Below, in pieces: positions 8,148-16,285 of a stretch of 64,000 bases of DNA (within the stretch, counting starts at the first letter, position 1; every line of letters begins with the position of its first letter). Location of the stretch: contig SIAQ01000004.1 of the NCBI GenBank assembly GCA_009697105.1, positions 1-64,000 on the forward strand, read 5' to 3'. The position numbers and the translations under genes were made by a program. The notes under the pieces were generated by a model. It searched no databases and was not told the origin of the DNA. It saw only the letters and a list, made by a program, of their open reading frames with translations. The stretch comes from Gemmataceae bacterium. Its GTDB lineage: Bacteria; Planctomycetota; Planctomycetia; Gemmatales; Gemmataceae.

Positions 8148-10969
8148 CGCGGATTCCTCAATTCTTTTATGGGCAGAAAGACTTGGAAACGCGTGCCCTC
8201 GCCGACTTTCGAATCGACCTCGATTCGCCCGCCATGCGCGGACACGATCGAATGCGAGATCGACAGGCCAAGGCCAGTCCCTTCGCCCACTTCTTTCGTC
8301 GTAAAAAACGGATCAAACAAGCGCGGCATCGCCTCCGGCGTGATGCCGCCGCCGTTGTCGGCAATTTCGATCAACAACTCGTCATTGATGCGCTGCGTGA
8401 GAATAGCGATCTGCCCGCCCTGGGAACGATGGGGTTGGATCGCCTGAAATGCATTGACGAGCAGATTCAAGACCACCTGGCTGATCTGGGTCGACACGCA
8501 GGAGACGACCGGATTCGGGTCATGATTCTGTTCAACGACGATGCCGAGGTGTTTGTATTTCCCGGCCAGAATTTCCAGGCTGCTGTTGATGAGATCCGTG
8601 ACTCGCGTGTCCTGCTTGCGCGGCGCGTCGGTGCGGGCCATGCCGCGCAGACTATGAACGATGCGCGTGACACGATCGATGCCGTCGCGAGTTCGGCTGA
8701 CGATGCGGGCCAGATTCGCACGGATGTAGGGGAGGTCGATTTCCTGCTGTAACGCGGTGATGTGGTCGGCCAAGACCGGATCGCCGGCCTTGATGATGGG
8801 ATGCGCCGATTCGTACAAGTCGAGCGTAGCGAGTATGCCCTTGTTCTCGCGCTCCAGCACGACGAGGTTGTTGGCGACAAACGCCAGCGGATTGTTGATC
8901 TCATGCGCAACGCCGGCAGACAACAAGCCGATCGACGCCAACTTTTCGTTTTGCACGAGCACGGCACGCATCCGGTTGCGTTCGGTCAGGTCGCGGATCG
9001 CCGCTAATACCTGAAGCGGTTGAGCGCTCGCATTGGGATCGATGAGCGTGCTGAGCGCGATCTCGACGGGAAATTCGCTGCTGTCCTTGCGTCGCGCATT
9101 GAATTCGTGCGGTCTTCCAATCAAGTCCGCCAGTCGCGCTCGGAGTTGCTTGCCAAGGCCCATCGTGAGAACATCCTGAAATTCACCAGGGATCAGACGA
9201 CTCGCATCTTCGCCAAGTATCTCTTCCGCGGTGTAGCCGAACATACGCTCGGCCGCGGGATTGAAGAGAAGAATCACCCCGCCGGCGTCGATGAGGATGA
9301 TGCCGTCCATCGTGGCTTCGGTCAGCTGGCGATAGCGGCGTTCGGAGTTGGTAATCGCTTCGTTGACCAGCGTTTCTTGAGTGACATCCCAGAAGATGCC
9401 CTGAACGCCGATGGCATTGCCGTCCGCATCAAGCACCGGCGTCTTGACGACATGCACGAACAGTCGGTTGCCGTCGGGTAGGCGATGCACTTCGACCGTA
9501 TCGAGCGTGTTCTTCAGACGCATAAGTTCGCGATCGTCAGCCACGTATTTGGCGGCGAGGTCCTCCGGAAACAGATCAAAATCGGTTTTACCCAATAGTT
9601 CGCCGGCCGTACGATTCAGACTCTCGCAATAGCGTCTGTTGGCATAGGTCACCCGGCCCATCTGATCCTTGCGAAAGATGTTCTGCGGCAGCGATTCGAC
9701 AAGCGAGACGTAGAGCGCTTCGGAATCGCGCAGTTCCTTTTCGACACGCTCACGATGCAGATATTGGCCAATCTGATTGACGCCGGAGCGAATCAAATCC
9801 AGGAAGGCCGGCTCTTCTTCTTGAAAGGTTTGGCTCCAAAATTCGAGCACGCCGATGATTTCCTCGCCGCTGGCGATCGGGACGGCGAGCACCGTTTGCA
9901 GGCCCGATTGCCGTGCGGAGGCCCAGCGCGGCAGGGACGCCCAGGGCGCATCGGCCGTGTTGGCGCTTTGCAGCTTCCCCGCACGACGCACGGTCGAGAC
10001 CAGGTCACGCTCGCAAAACGGCACCGACAACAAAGCGACGGCGTGAAAGCCCGGTTCGGCAAAGCGTGGATGGCGCCACGCCAAACGCCGGCGGAACTGG
10101 TCGCGCGTCGACTCGGTTTGCCACAATACACCAACTTCACAATCGAGTTCCTCGCAGAGCAATCGCATGATTTGCGCCAGCGCGAGATCGGTGCCTTCGC
10201 CCGAAGCGATGACCCGCGCAACCTCGTGTTGGACATGCGCCCGGCGTTCGCTGCGCTTGTGAGTGGAGATGTCGTGACAGACGATCACGCCGCCCTTGAT
10301 GCTGCCGTCGTGTTCGCGCAACGGCCTGCCCGCGACGCTGATCCACAATCCCGCAGGCGCGTCGGCGTGCCGAACGAATAGCTCGAGCGCGTCAAACGAT
10401 TCGCCGCCCACGCAGCGTGCCGTCGGAAACGTGGGTAACCGCGTGATGCGGTCCGCATGATAAAGCTGGTACGCACTCTGGATCAGTCCCAGGCCGAAGA
10501 TGCGCTCGGCCTGCGGGTTGAACAACACAATCTGATCGCTCGCATCCGAAACGACGATAGCGTCGCTCATGTTATCGAGTATCGACTGCAACAGGTGCGT
10601 CTGTTTGGCAAGCGTCGCTTCAGTCTCCTTGCGGGCGCTGATGTCGCGCATGACAGCCAAAACCGCGGGCATGCCGTTGAACTCAATCTTGGAGGTGTAA
10701 ATATCGACGTGAATCCGCTTCCCGTCTTTCGACCGATGCACGCCTTCGCAGCGCATTTGGCCGGTCTGTAGCTGCGAATTCAAACGCGACTCGAACCCGC
10801 TGGCGAACTCTGGGTCGTCGATGTCGCGCGTGTTCATGCGCAGCAACTCTTCGCGCGCGTACCCCAACCGCCGACAGGCTGCGGGATTCGCATCAAGGAT
10901 GTTGCCCGCTTCGTCGTGAACGAATACGGCATCATCGATCGCTTCAAAAAGTATGCTTGTCCACGACAT
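8144..10969 (-). CDS. Cytoplasmic sensor histidine kinase with four PAS domains and a GAF domain
   Basis: A 941-residue kinase without membrane helices. Domain order (numbering from ATG 10969) is PAS (about 5-115), PAS (120-235), GAF (250-400), PAS (415-530), PAS (540-665), HisKA and HATPase_c. The phosphorylated histidine is in GVAHEINNPL, near residue 689. The ATP-binding part shows NLLVNAFQA, DNGGGI and the G2 box GEGTGLGLS. HEINNP-type kinases commonly serve NtrC-like or atypical receivers. The gene overlaps the response regulator gene by ATGA. A longer frame begins eight codons upstream, but MSWTSILFEAIDD fits the normal start of a PAS domain. Confidence 0.93.
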   Translation of the reverse strand: MSWTSILFEAIDDAVFVHDEAGNILDANPAACRRLGYAREELLRMNTRDIDDPEFASGFESRLNSQLQTGQMRCEGVHRSKDGKRIHVDIYTSKIEFNGMPAVLAVMRDISARKETEATLAKQTHLLQSILDNMSDAIVVSDASDQIVLFNPQAERIFGLGLIQSAYQLYHADRITRLPTFPTARCVGGESFDALELFVRHADAPAGLWISVAGRPLREHDGSIKGGVIVCHDISTHKRSERRAHVQHEVARVIASGEGTDLALAQIMRLLCEELDCEVGVLWQTESTRDQFRRRLAWRHPRFAEPGFHAVALLSVPFCERDLVSTVRRAGKLQSANTADAPWASLPRWASARQSGLQTVLAVPIASGEEIIGVLEFWSQTFQEEEPAFLDLIRSGVNQIGQYLHRERVEKELRDSEALYVSLVESLPQNIFRKDQMGRVTYANRRYCESLNRTAGELLGKTDFDLFPEDLAAKYVADDRELMRLKNTLDTVEVHRLPDGNRLFVHVVKTPVLDADGNAIGVQGIFWDVTQETLVNEAITNSERRYRQLTEATMDGIILIDAGGVILLFNPAAERMFGYTAEEILGEDASRLIPGEFQDVLTMGLGKQLRARLADLIGRPHEFNARRKDSSEFPVEIALSTLIDPNASAQPLQVLAAIRDLTERNRMRAVLVQNEKLASIGLLSAGVAHEINNPLAFVANNLVVLERENKGILATLDLYESAHPIIKAGDPVLADHITALQQEIDLPYIRANLARIVSRTRDGIDRVTRIVHSLRGMARTDAPRKQDTRVTDLINSSLEILAGKYKHLGIVVEQNHDPNPVVSCVSTQISQVVLNLLVNAFQAIQPHRSQGGQIAILTQRINDELLIEIADNGGGITPEAMPRLFDPFFTTKEVGEGTGLGLSISHSIVSAHGGRIEVDSKVGEGTRFQVFLPIKELRNPR

Positions 10970-11119
10970 GGCGATTCGTTCGTTGCTCCCCACAAGAAAA
11001 ATTGGCGCCCGCAGATTCGCGTTATTCTACGCCGTCGCTAAATTGCGTCGCCAAATAAATCATGGCAAGATAATCCGCACAAGCTCAATGATAGGACGAA
11101 CGAAGCGTCGGTAGCGATT

Positions 11120-11188
11120 GTAACCCCAAGGGTGAGGCACGAACCCTCGGGATCCCAGAGGTTCGGAGTACCTCACCTCTGGGCTTAC
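11120..11188. repeat. PAL-B repeat, divergent copy
   Basis: Two inverted units, 11125-11151 (CCCAAGGGT ... ACCCTCGGG, with a shortened GAGGCACGA loop) and 11154-11183 (CCCAGAGGT ... ACCTCTGGG, with the full core). The two units no longer match each other at the variable positions, but each still pairs with itself. This copy lies in the divergent gap upstream of the gene at 11269, so it cannot be a terminator for both flanking genes. Confidence 0.9.
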
Positions 11189-11268
11189 ACGTTGCGAATA
11201 TCCCCACGATATTATAACATGAACTGGCGTTGCGCCCGATTCAGGTCCGTCATCTCGGAGGCAATTCC

Positions 11269-13686
11269 ATGTCGCGCTTCTTCGCATGTATCACGTTCTT
11301 GTTGCTCGCCGGAATCGCCGCGGCCCAGGCACAGCCGGAACCGCTCGTCAAGCAGGTGAAGACCGGCATCGCCCGCGGTGTTGCTTACCTCATCGCTCAA
11401 CAACAGACCATCGGGGCCTGGGAAGAATTGGCAGGCGACGAGAAATCGGTCTATCGCGGCGGAACCAGCGCGCTCATCGTCCTTGCGCTCATCCAATGTG
11501 ACGGCGTTCTCGACGACCCCAAGCTCGAACAACGCCGGCTACGCGCTGTCAAAATCGGACTCGAGCACATCCGCGCGATCGATTCGGGCAAAGTCTACGT
11601 TCGCGCACTCCAGACCATGGCTCTTGCCGACGCGCGCAATCCCAAGGACCTCAAGCAGCTTGACAACAACGTGCAATGGCTGCTCGATGCGCGTGTCTAC
11701 AAAGCGAACAAGTTCATCGGCTGGGGCTACGATCAACGCCATATCACGCAAGCTTCCGACGCTTCCAATTCGCAGTACGCCATGCTCGCCCTTTGGCATG
11801 CCCGTCAAGCCGGTGCCAAGATACCGCGCAACGTCTGGGAGGAAATCCGCGACTACTACACGCGCACGCAAACCAAAGACGGCGCCTGGATCTATTCCAA
11901 CGACTACGGACCGACCGACGAGAAAGGCGCCAGCGTCACCATGTCGGTAGCCGGGCTGTGCGGACTCCTCATCGCCGGCATGGAACTCAACGCCGGCCGA
12001 GAACAATGGCTCAGCCCTGGTCGCTTTCAGGGCTGTGGCAGCTACAGCGAAAACGAACCTCTCGCCAAGGCCCTCGCCTGGGTCAGCCGTGATAAGAATT
12101 TCTCCTTAACCCTCTCCGGCCGTTCCTATTACCACCTCTACGGCATCGAACGCGCCGGTCGCCTGTCCGGGCAACGCTTCTTCGGCGCGCACGACTGGTA
12201 TCGCGAAGGTTGCAAGTTTCTCGTCAAACGCCAAGAACCCGACGGCTCGTGGCAGAAGCTCGCCGGCTGGGACCGCTGGCCGAACATCAACACCGCCTTC
12301 GCTCTGCTCTTCCTATCCAAGGGCCGAACGCCTGTTGTCATCAGCAAACTCGTGCATGGCAATTGGCCGCGCCGCGAGGACGACACCGACTGGAACAACG
12401 ACCGCAACGACCTGCGCTTTCTCACCGATTACCTCAGCCGAAGCGAACTCTTCGACCGCAAGCCGCTCGCCTGGCAGACCTACGACATCCAGCGTGCGAT
12501 CGAAGCCCGGCTCGACAAGAACGCCGTGCTCAACATCGACGAGGAAGACGCCGTCCTCGCCGACATGCGTCAATCGCCGATCCTCTATTTCAACGGCCAC
12601 ACCTCGCCTCTACGGCGATTTCAAGATGTCGAAATCAAGCTCATCAAACGCTTCACCGAGAACGGCGGCTTCCTCGTCGCCGAGGCGTGTTGTGGCGATC
12701 CGCGTTTTGACGAAGGCGTGAAGGAATGGGTGAAAGAGGTTTGGCCCGGCAGCGAATTGCGCTATCTCGATAGCACGCATCCGATCTGGGCCAGCTATCA
12801 CACCATCACCGGCGGCGAACCGTACAAGCTGATGGGCCTGCAAGTCGGTTGCCGAACCGTCATGATCTACAGCCCGCAGGATCTATCGTGCTGGTGGGAA
12901 TCGAACAAGTACGAAGGCGATGCCCGCGGCGTGCTGGCGTTTCGCCTCGGTGCCAATATCGTGGCGTATGGCACAGGCCGCGTGGCCCCGCAACCGCGCC
13001 TGACGCCGATCGACATCGCCTCGGCCACGAGCGTCAAGGAACCGCCGCGCAAACGTGGGTTCTTCGAGATTCGTCAAATCTACCACCAGGGCGATTGGCA
13101 GCCGGCCCCGCGAGCGATGCAAAACGTACTTCTGCATGTGCACAAAACCGCCGGACTTGACGTGCGACTTCAAGTGCAACGCGTGCTGCCGACTGATTCC
13201 GATATCGCGTCGGCGAAGTTCCTCTACCTGCACGGTCGGCAAACATTCACCATCAACAAAGGCGGCCTGGACCACCTACGCCTCACGCTCGACAACGGCG
13301 GCCTGCTGCTCGCCGACGCCTGTTGCGGCAGCCCCGAGTTCGACAAGGCGTTTCGCCTCTTCGCGGCCAACCTCTTCCCGGGCGAAAAGCTCGTCACCGT
13401 CTCGAACGATCTCGATAACCCCGATCCGCTGTTCTCGGCAACGCTCAACGGCGAAGCCCTGACCACCTCCAACATCAAATGCCGAACGAAAGTCAACGGC
13501 CCGATGCAACCGATGGCCCCGCAAATCGAAGGCATCAAGCGCAACGGCCGCTGGGTCGTCCTGTACAGCAAATACGACCTCGGCTGCGCGTTAGAGAAAC
13601 ACGCCTCACCCGATTGCGTAGGCTACGACCCCGACAGCGCCCTGCGCATCGCGACGGCGGCAGTAAGGTACAACGTGCGGCCGTGA
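11269..13686 (+). CDS. Secreted protein: cyclase-like alpha/alpha-toroid followed by two DUF4159 domains
   Basis: An 805-residue secreted protein. The start ATG at 11269 has GGAGG seven bases upstream, and residues 1-20 form a signal peptide ending AAAQA. Residues about 25-400 contain squalene-hopene cyclase/prenyltransferase-type repeats (AYLIAQQQTIGAWEE, RTQTKDGAWIY, RQEPDGSWQK). Two DUF4159 units follow: about 430-590 (ILYFNGHTSPLRRF..., GGFLVAEACCGD) and 645-800 (FLYLHGRQTFTINK..., GGLLLADACCGS). Cyclase-like repeats joined to DUF4159 are common in planctomycetes, and no enzymatic activity has been assigned as far as I know. The doubling of DUF4159 is clear from the matched motifs. Confidence 0.88.
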   Translation: MSRFFACITFLLLAGIAAAQAQPEPLVKQVKTGIARGVAYLIAQQQTIGAWEELAGDEKSVYRGGTSALIVLALIQCDGVLDDPKLEQRRLRAVKIGLEHIRAIDSGKVYVRALQTMALADARNPKDLKQLDNNVQWLLDARVYKANKFIGWGYDQRHITQASDASNSQYAMLALWHARQAGAKIPRNVWEEIRDYYTRTQTKDGAWIYSNDYGPTDEKGASVTMSVAGLCGLLIAGMELNAGREQWLSPGRFQGCGSYSENEPLAKALAWVSRDKNFSLTLSGRSYYHLYGIERAGRLSGQRFFGAHDWYREGCKFLVKRQEPDGSWQKLAGWDRWPNINTAFALLFLSKGRTPVVISKLVHGNWPRREDDTDWNNDRNDLRFLTDYLSRSELFDRKPLAWQTYDIQRAIEARLDKNAVLNIDEEDAVLADMRQSPILYFNGHTSPLRRFQDVEIKLIKRFTENGGFLVAEACCGDPRFDEGVKEWVKEVWPGSELRYLDSTHPIWASYHTITGGEPYKLMGLQVGCRTVMIYSPQDLSCWWESNKYEGDARGVLAFRLGANIVAYGTGRVAPQPRLTPIDIASATSVKEPPRKRGFFEIRQIYHQGDWQPAPRAMQNVLLHVHKTAGLDVRLQVQRVLPTDSDIASAKFLYLHGRQTFTINKGGLDHLRLTLDNGGLLLADACCGSPEFDKAFRLFAANLFPGEKLVTVSNDLDNPDPLFSATLNGEALTTSNIKCRTKVNGPMQPMAPQIEGIKRNGRWVVLYSKYDLGCALEKHASPDCVGYDPDSALRIATAAVRYNVRP

Positions 13687-13926
13687 CGGCGGGATGATGT
13701 TCAGACGCGTTTCTGGTGGCAATGCGTTCGATCTCGTTGAGCTCGCGGGGCATCTCGAAGCACAACGTCGGCGAGCCGGCGCACCGACGAATGGAAGCAT
13801 AAAGAACAGCGCTTGCCGCGCCCAAGGATAATCGGAAGAACGCCCGTGCGACTTGGACTGCGGAATCTCATATCATACCACTATCCCGCGCGGCCAAAAT
13901 ACCGGACCGAGAGAATAGGCGAGCGA
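13687..13926. other. Intergenic gap before folE, nothing recognised
   Basis: About 240 bases between the DUF4159 protein and folE. No convincing reading frame, palindrome of the PAL families or consensus promoter was found. The A/T-richer part from about 13870 may carry the folE promoter. Confidence 0.5.
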
Positions 13927-14538
13927 ATGGCACACGACAGTGCGAAAAAGAAAAAGTCGTCCCAAACCTTCGATCGACCGGTCGATCTGGATCGGATCGC
14001 TGCTGCGGTGCGCGAGATCCTACTCGCAATCGGCGAAGATCCCGATCGCGATGGTCTGCGTGAGACGCCGGCGCGCGTGGCTCGCATGTATGACGAGATG
14101 TTCGCCGGGCTGCGCAAGGATCCCGCCACGGTATTGCAAAAAACGTTCATCGAGAAGTATGACGAAATGGTGCTCGTGAAGGATATCGAGTTTGAGAGCA
14201 TGTGCGAGCATCACCTGCTGCCGTTCTTCGGGACGGCCCATATCGCCTATTTGCCGAACGGTCGGATCGTCGGATTGAGCAAACTCGCGCGGATCGTGGA
14301 GATTCTTTCGCGAAGGCCCCAGGTACAGGAACGCATGTCGGAGATGCTCGCCGACTTGGTGATGGCGGAGCTGGATGCCCGCGGCGTCGGTGTCGTCGTA
14401 GAGGCGTCGCATACCTGCATGTCGATGCGCGGCGTGCGTAAATCGCACAGTCGATGCACGACCAGTGCGATGCGTGGCGTGTTCCAGTCGAACCTCTCGA
14501 CGCGCGCAGAGTTCATGGCGCTGATTCAGACAAAATAG
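13927..14538 (+). CDS. folE: GTP cyclohydrolase I
   Basis: A 203-residue FolE, which converts GTP to 7,8-dihydroneopterin triphosphate, the first step of folate and pterin synthesis. The zinc site is visible: Cys and His in MCEHHLLPFFG and the second Cys in EASHTCMSMRG. The substrate-binding segments GRIVGLSKLARIV and RPQVQERM are intact. A lysine-rich leader (HDSAKKKKSS) precedes the conserved domain. ATG 13927 was chosen because the family domain begins shortly after it. The stop TAG (14536-14538) forms the first three bases of the PAL-J repeat. Confidence 0.95.
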   Translation: MAHDSAKKKKSSQTFDRPVDLDRIAAAVREILLAIGEDPDRDGLRETPARVARMYDEMFAGLRKDPATVLQKTFIEKYDEMVLVKDIEFESMCEHHLLPFFGTAHIAYLPNGRIVGLSKLARIVEILSRRPQVQERMSEMLADLVMAELDARGVGVVVEASHTCMSMRGVRKSHSRCTTSAMRGVFQSNLSTRAEFMALIQTK

Positions 14539-14606
14539 TCCGTGGTCCGTTGCAAGTTGTTGTTGGGAAATCGTAGTATTTGCATTTTTCGACGGACTAC
14601 GGACTA
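14536..14606. repeat. PAL-J inverted repeat
   Basis: Arms TAGTCCGTGGTCCGT (14536-14550) and ACGGACTACGGACTA (14592-14606) pair with one mismatch around a 41-nt loop. The arms themselves are a direct doubling of AGTCCGT. The left arm contains the folE stop codon. Confidence 0.75.
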
Positions 14607-14636
14607 CGCACAACCTCTGAAGCGGGGACGAAGCGG

Positions 14637-15386
14637 TTGATTGCAACGTTCTGCCTACGATTGGCTGCGGGGATGATACTGATTCTGCCGGCGTTGCCTG
14701 CGAGCGATCTGCCGCCGCGGTTTTTTCGCGTGCATTTCTTGACGGCGTTGGGCTTGTTGGGCGTGGTTGGCGTGTTCGTGGCGGATTCGGCGACGCCGGC
14801 GTTCTGGGCGCTGTATGCGGGTGCGATTCTGTGGTGCGTTTTCGGATCGATCGTTTGGCATCTGAACGACGCGCCAGGCGGAAGATTGGCGATCTGGATT
14901 ACGCCCATCGTGCTCTCGGCGTGCATGGTCCTCGGCGGCATGCTGATTCGGAGCGACCGCGATTCGGCCCTGCGCGTCGCCGATGACATCGCCTCGGCAC
15001 TTGTCGTCGGCAGTGCGATTACCGCGATGCTTATCGGGCATTCGTATCTCATTTCTCCCGCGATGACGATTACGCCACTCATGCGGTTGTTAGCTGCGCT
15101 GGGCATTGCCATCCTGATACGTCTCACGTTGGCGTGTTACGGACTTTGGATCTGGTCGACAGATCAACGCATCACGTCGATGGAAACGGAGTTGCTGCTC
15201 TGGCTAAGCGTGCGTTGGGCTCTTGGACTATTCGCCCCGATGATCCTCGGCTGGATGGCTTGGGAGACGGCACGCATTCGCTCGACGCAATCAGCGACCG
15301 GGATCCTATACGTGGTTGTGATCGTCTGCTTCCTCGGAGAGCTTACGAGCATGCTGATTGCGGAGAAAACGGGCTTTCCATTGTGA
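14637..15386 (+). CDS. Integral membrane protein, unknown function
   Basis: About 249 residues, nearly all hydrophobic, with seven to eight predicted helices and almost no loops. No family signature was recognised. The start is uncertain. The frame is open from 14580, but its first codons are encoded by the PAL-J repeat. TTG at 14637 follows GGGGA at about eight bases and was used; ATG at 14673 is the alternative. It lies downstream of folE on the same strand and before another small membrane protein. Confidence 0.65.
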   Translation: MIATFCLRLAAGMILILPALPASDLPPRFFRVHFLTALGLLGVVGVFVADSATPAFWALYAGAILWCVFGSIVWHLNDAPGGRLAIWITPIVLSACMVLGGMLIRSDRDSALRVADDIASALVVGSAITAMLIGHSYLISPAMTITPLMRLLAALGIAILIRLTLACYGLWIWSTDQRITSMETELLLWLSVRWALGLFAPMILGWMAWETARIRSTQSATGILYVVVIVCFLGELTSMLIAEKTGFPL

Positions 15387-15540
15387 ACTCGCAGCTTTCC
15401 TGTTTTCGCGATCCGATTTAGGTTGCGACTCCGCCGGGCCGGGCCATAAAACAGAATCATGTGAGTTTGGACGAGATTCAGCACTCGGATTGTCCGACGC
15501 AAGCGCTACGCCGCAAGCGGAAAACAGTAAGGATTGTTTC

Positions 15541-15990
15541 GTGAAAGTGACGTTTGCTTGTCCGGCGTGTGACCAACCCGATGCTGTGCTTGTTGACGCA
15601 ACGCACGATTGGCAATGCTCGGCATGCGATCATCGCCAGCATTTTGCCGCGGCGGATTCCGCCTTGCCTGATTGCGTGGTATGTAGCAACCACGAGTTCT
15701 ATAAACGGAAAGACTTCCCGCACACCCTTGGCATGGTGATTCTCGTGGGTGCGTTACTGCTCTCCACGATCACATATCACTCGTACGAAAAATGGTGGTC
15801 GTGGTCGTTTCTCATTGGCTCTGCGATTATCGACGGCGGTTTGTACCTGTTGGTGGGCGATGTCGTGGTCTGCTACCGCTGCAACGCCCACTACCGCGGG
15901 CTGACGGCGAGCGACGCGCACCAACCGTTTGAGATTACGATCGGCGAACGATATCGCCAGGAACGAATCCGGCAGGAGCGGCTCAAGTAG
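15541..15990 (+). CDS. Small zinc-ribbon membrane protein
   Basis: A 149-residue protein with CxxC pairs at its start (CPAC, then CSAC and CVVC, about residues 7-46), two closely spaced membrane helices (about 65-105) and a last CYRC near 114. The pattern fits a double zinc ribbon attached to the membrane. GTG 15541 is preceded by AAGGA (15529-15533) at seven bases, which decides the start against the longer frame from 15358. No function can be named. Confidence 0.75.
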   Translation: MKVTFACPACDQPDAVLVDATHDWQCSACDHRQHFAAADSALPDCVVCSNHEFYKRKDFPHTLGMVILVGALLLSTITYHSYEKWWSWSFLIGSAIIDGGLYLLVGDVVVCYRCNAHYRGLTASDAHQPFEITIGERYRQERIRQERLK

Positions 15991-16003
15991 AAAACGCAAG
16001 ACA

Positions 16004-16261
16004 AGGGGTGAGGTGCTCCGAACCCCATAGGCACCAACTTAAGGAACTCAGGCCAGGCAATCAAATTTGAACCACAGAGGCACAGAGGACACAGAGCAAA
16101 TACGAAGCATGGGGAAAGAGAAGGCGAACTAAATCGTTAAGTGTTTAATTCAATATTCCGCGCATTTCCTCTGTGTTCTCTGTGCCTCTGTGGTTAGTTT
16201 GCGTTTTTCTGACACTGTTTCCTTAAGTTGGTGCCTATGGGGTTCGGAGTACCTCACCCCT
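16004..16261. repeat. Composite inverted-repeat element: PAL-B half-units flanking a PAL-M hairpin
   Basis: Outer arms of 43 bp (16004-16046 and 16219-16261) pair with one mismatch and each contains a PAL-B unit plus the tract CACCAACTTAAGGAA. Inside them, 27-bp arms (16070-16096 and 16169-16195, ACCACAGAGGCACAGAGG type) pair with one mismatch. Between the inner arms there is no coding frame. The 258-bp nested design looks like a small non-autonomous element in which the two PAL-B units have been pushed apart. No target-site duplication was identified. Confidence 0.85.
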
Positions 16262-16285
16262 GGGCTTTGCCAAAGGGATATATCT

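Noticed and set aside
16004-16261. Insertion sequence
   Set aside because: Inverted arms are present, but the interior has no transposase frame and no target duplication was found. It is listed as a non-coding composite repeat instead.
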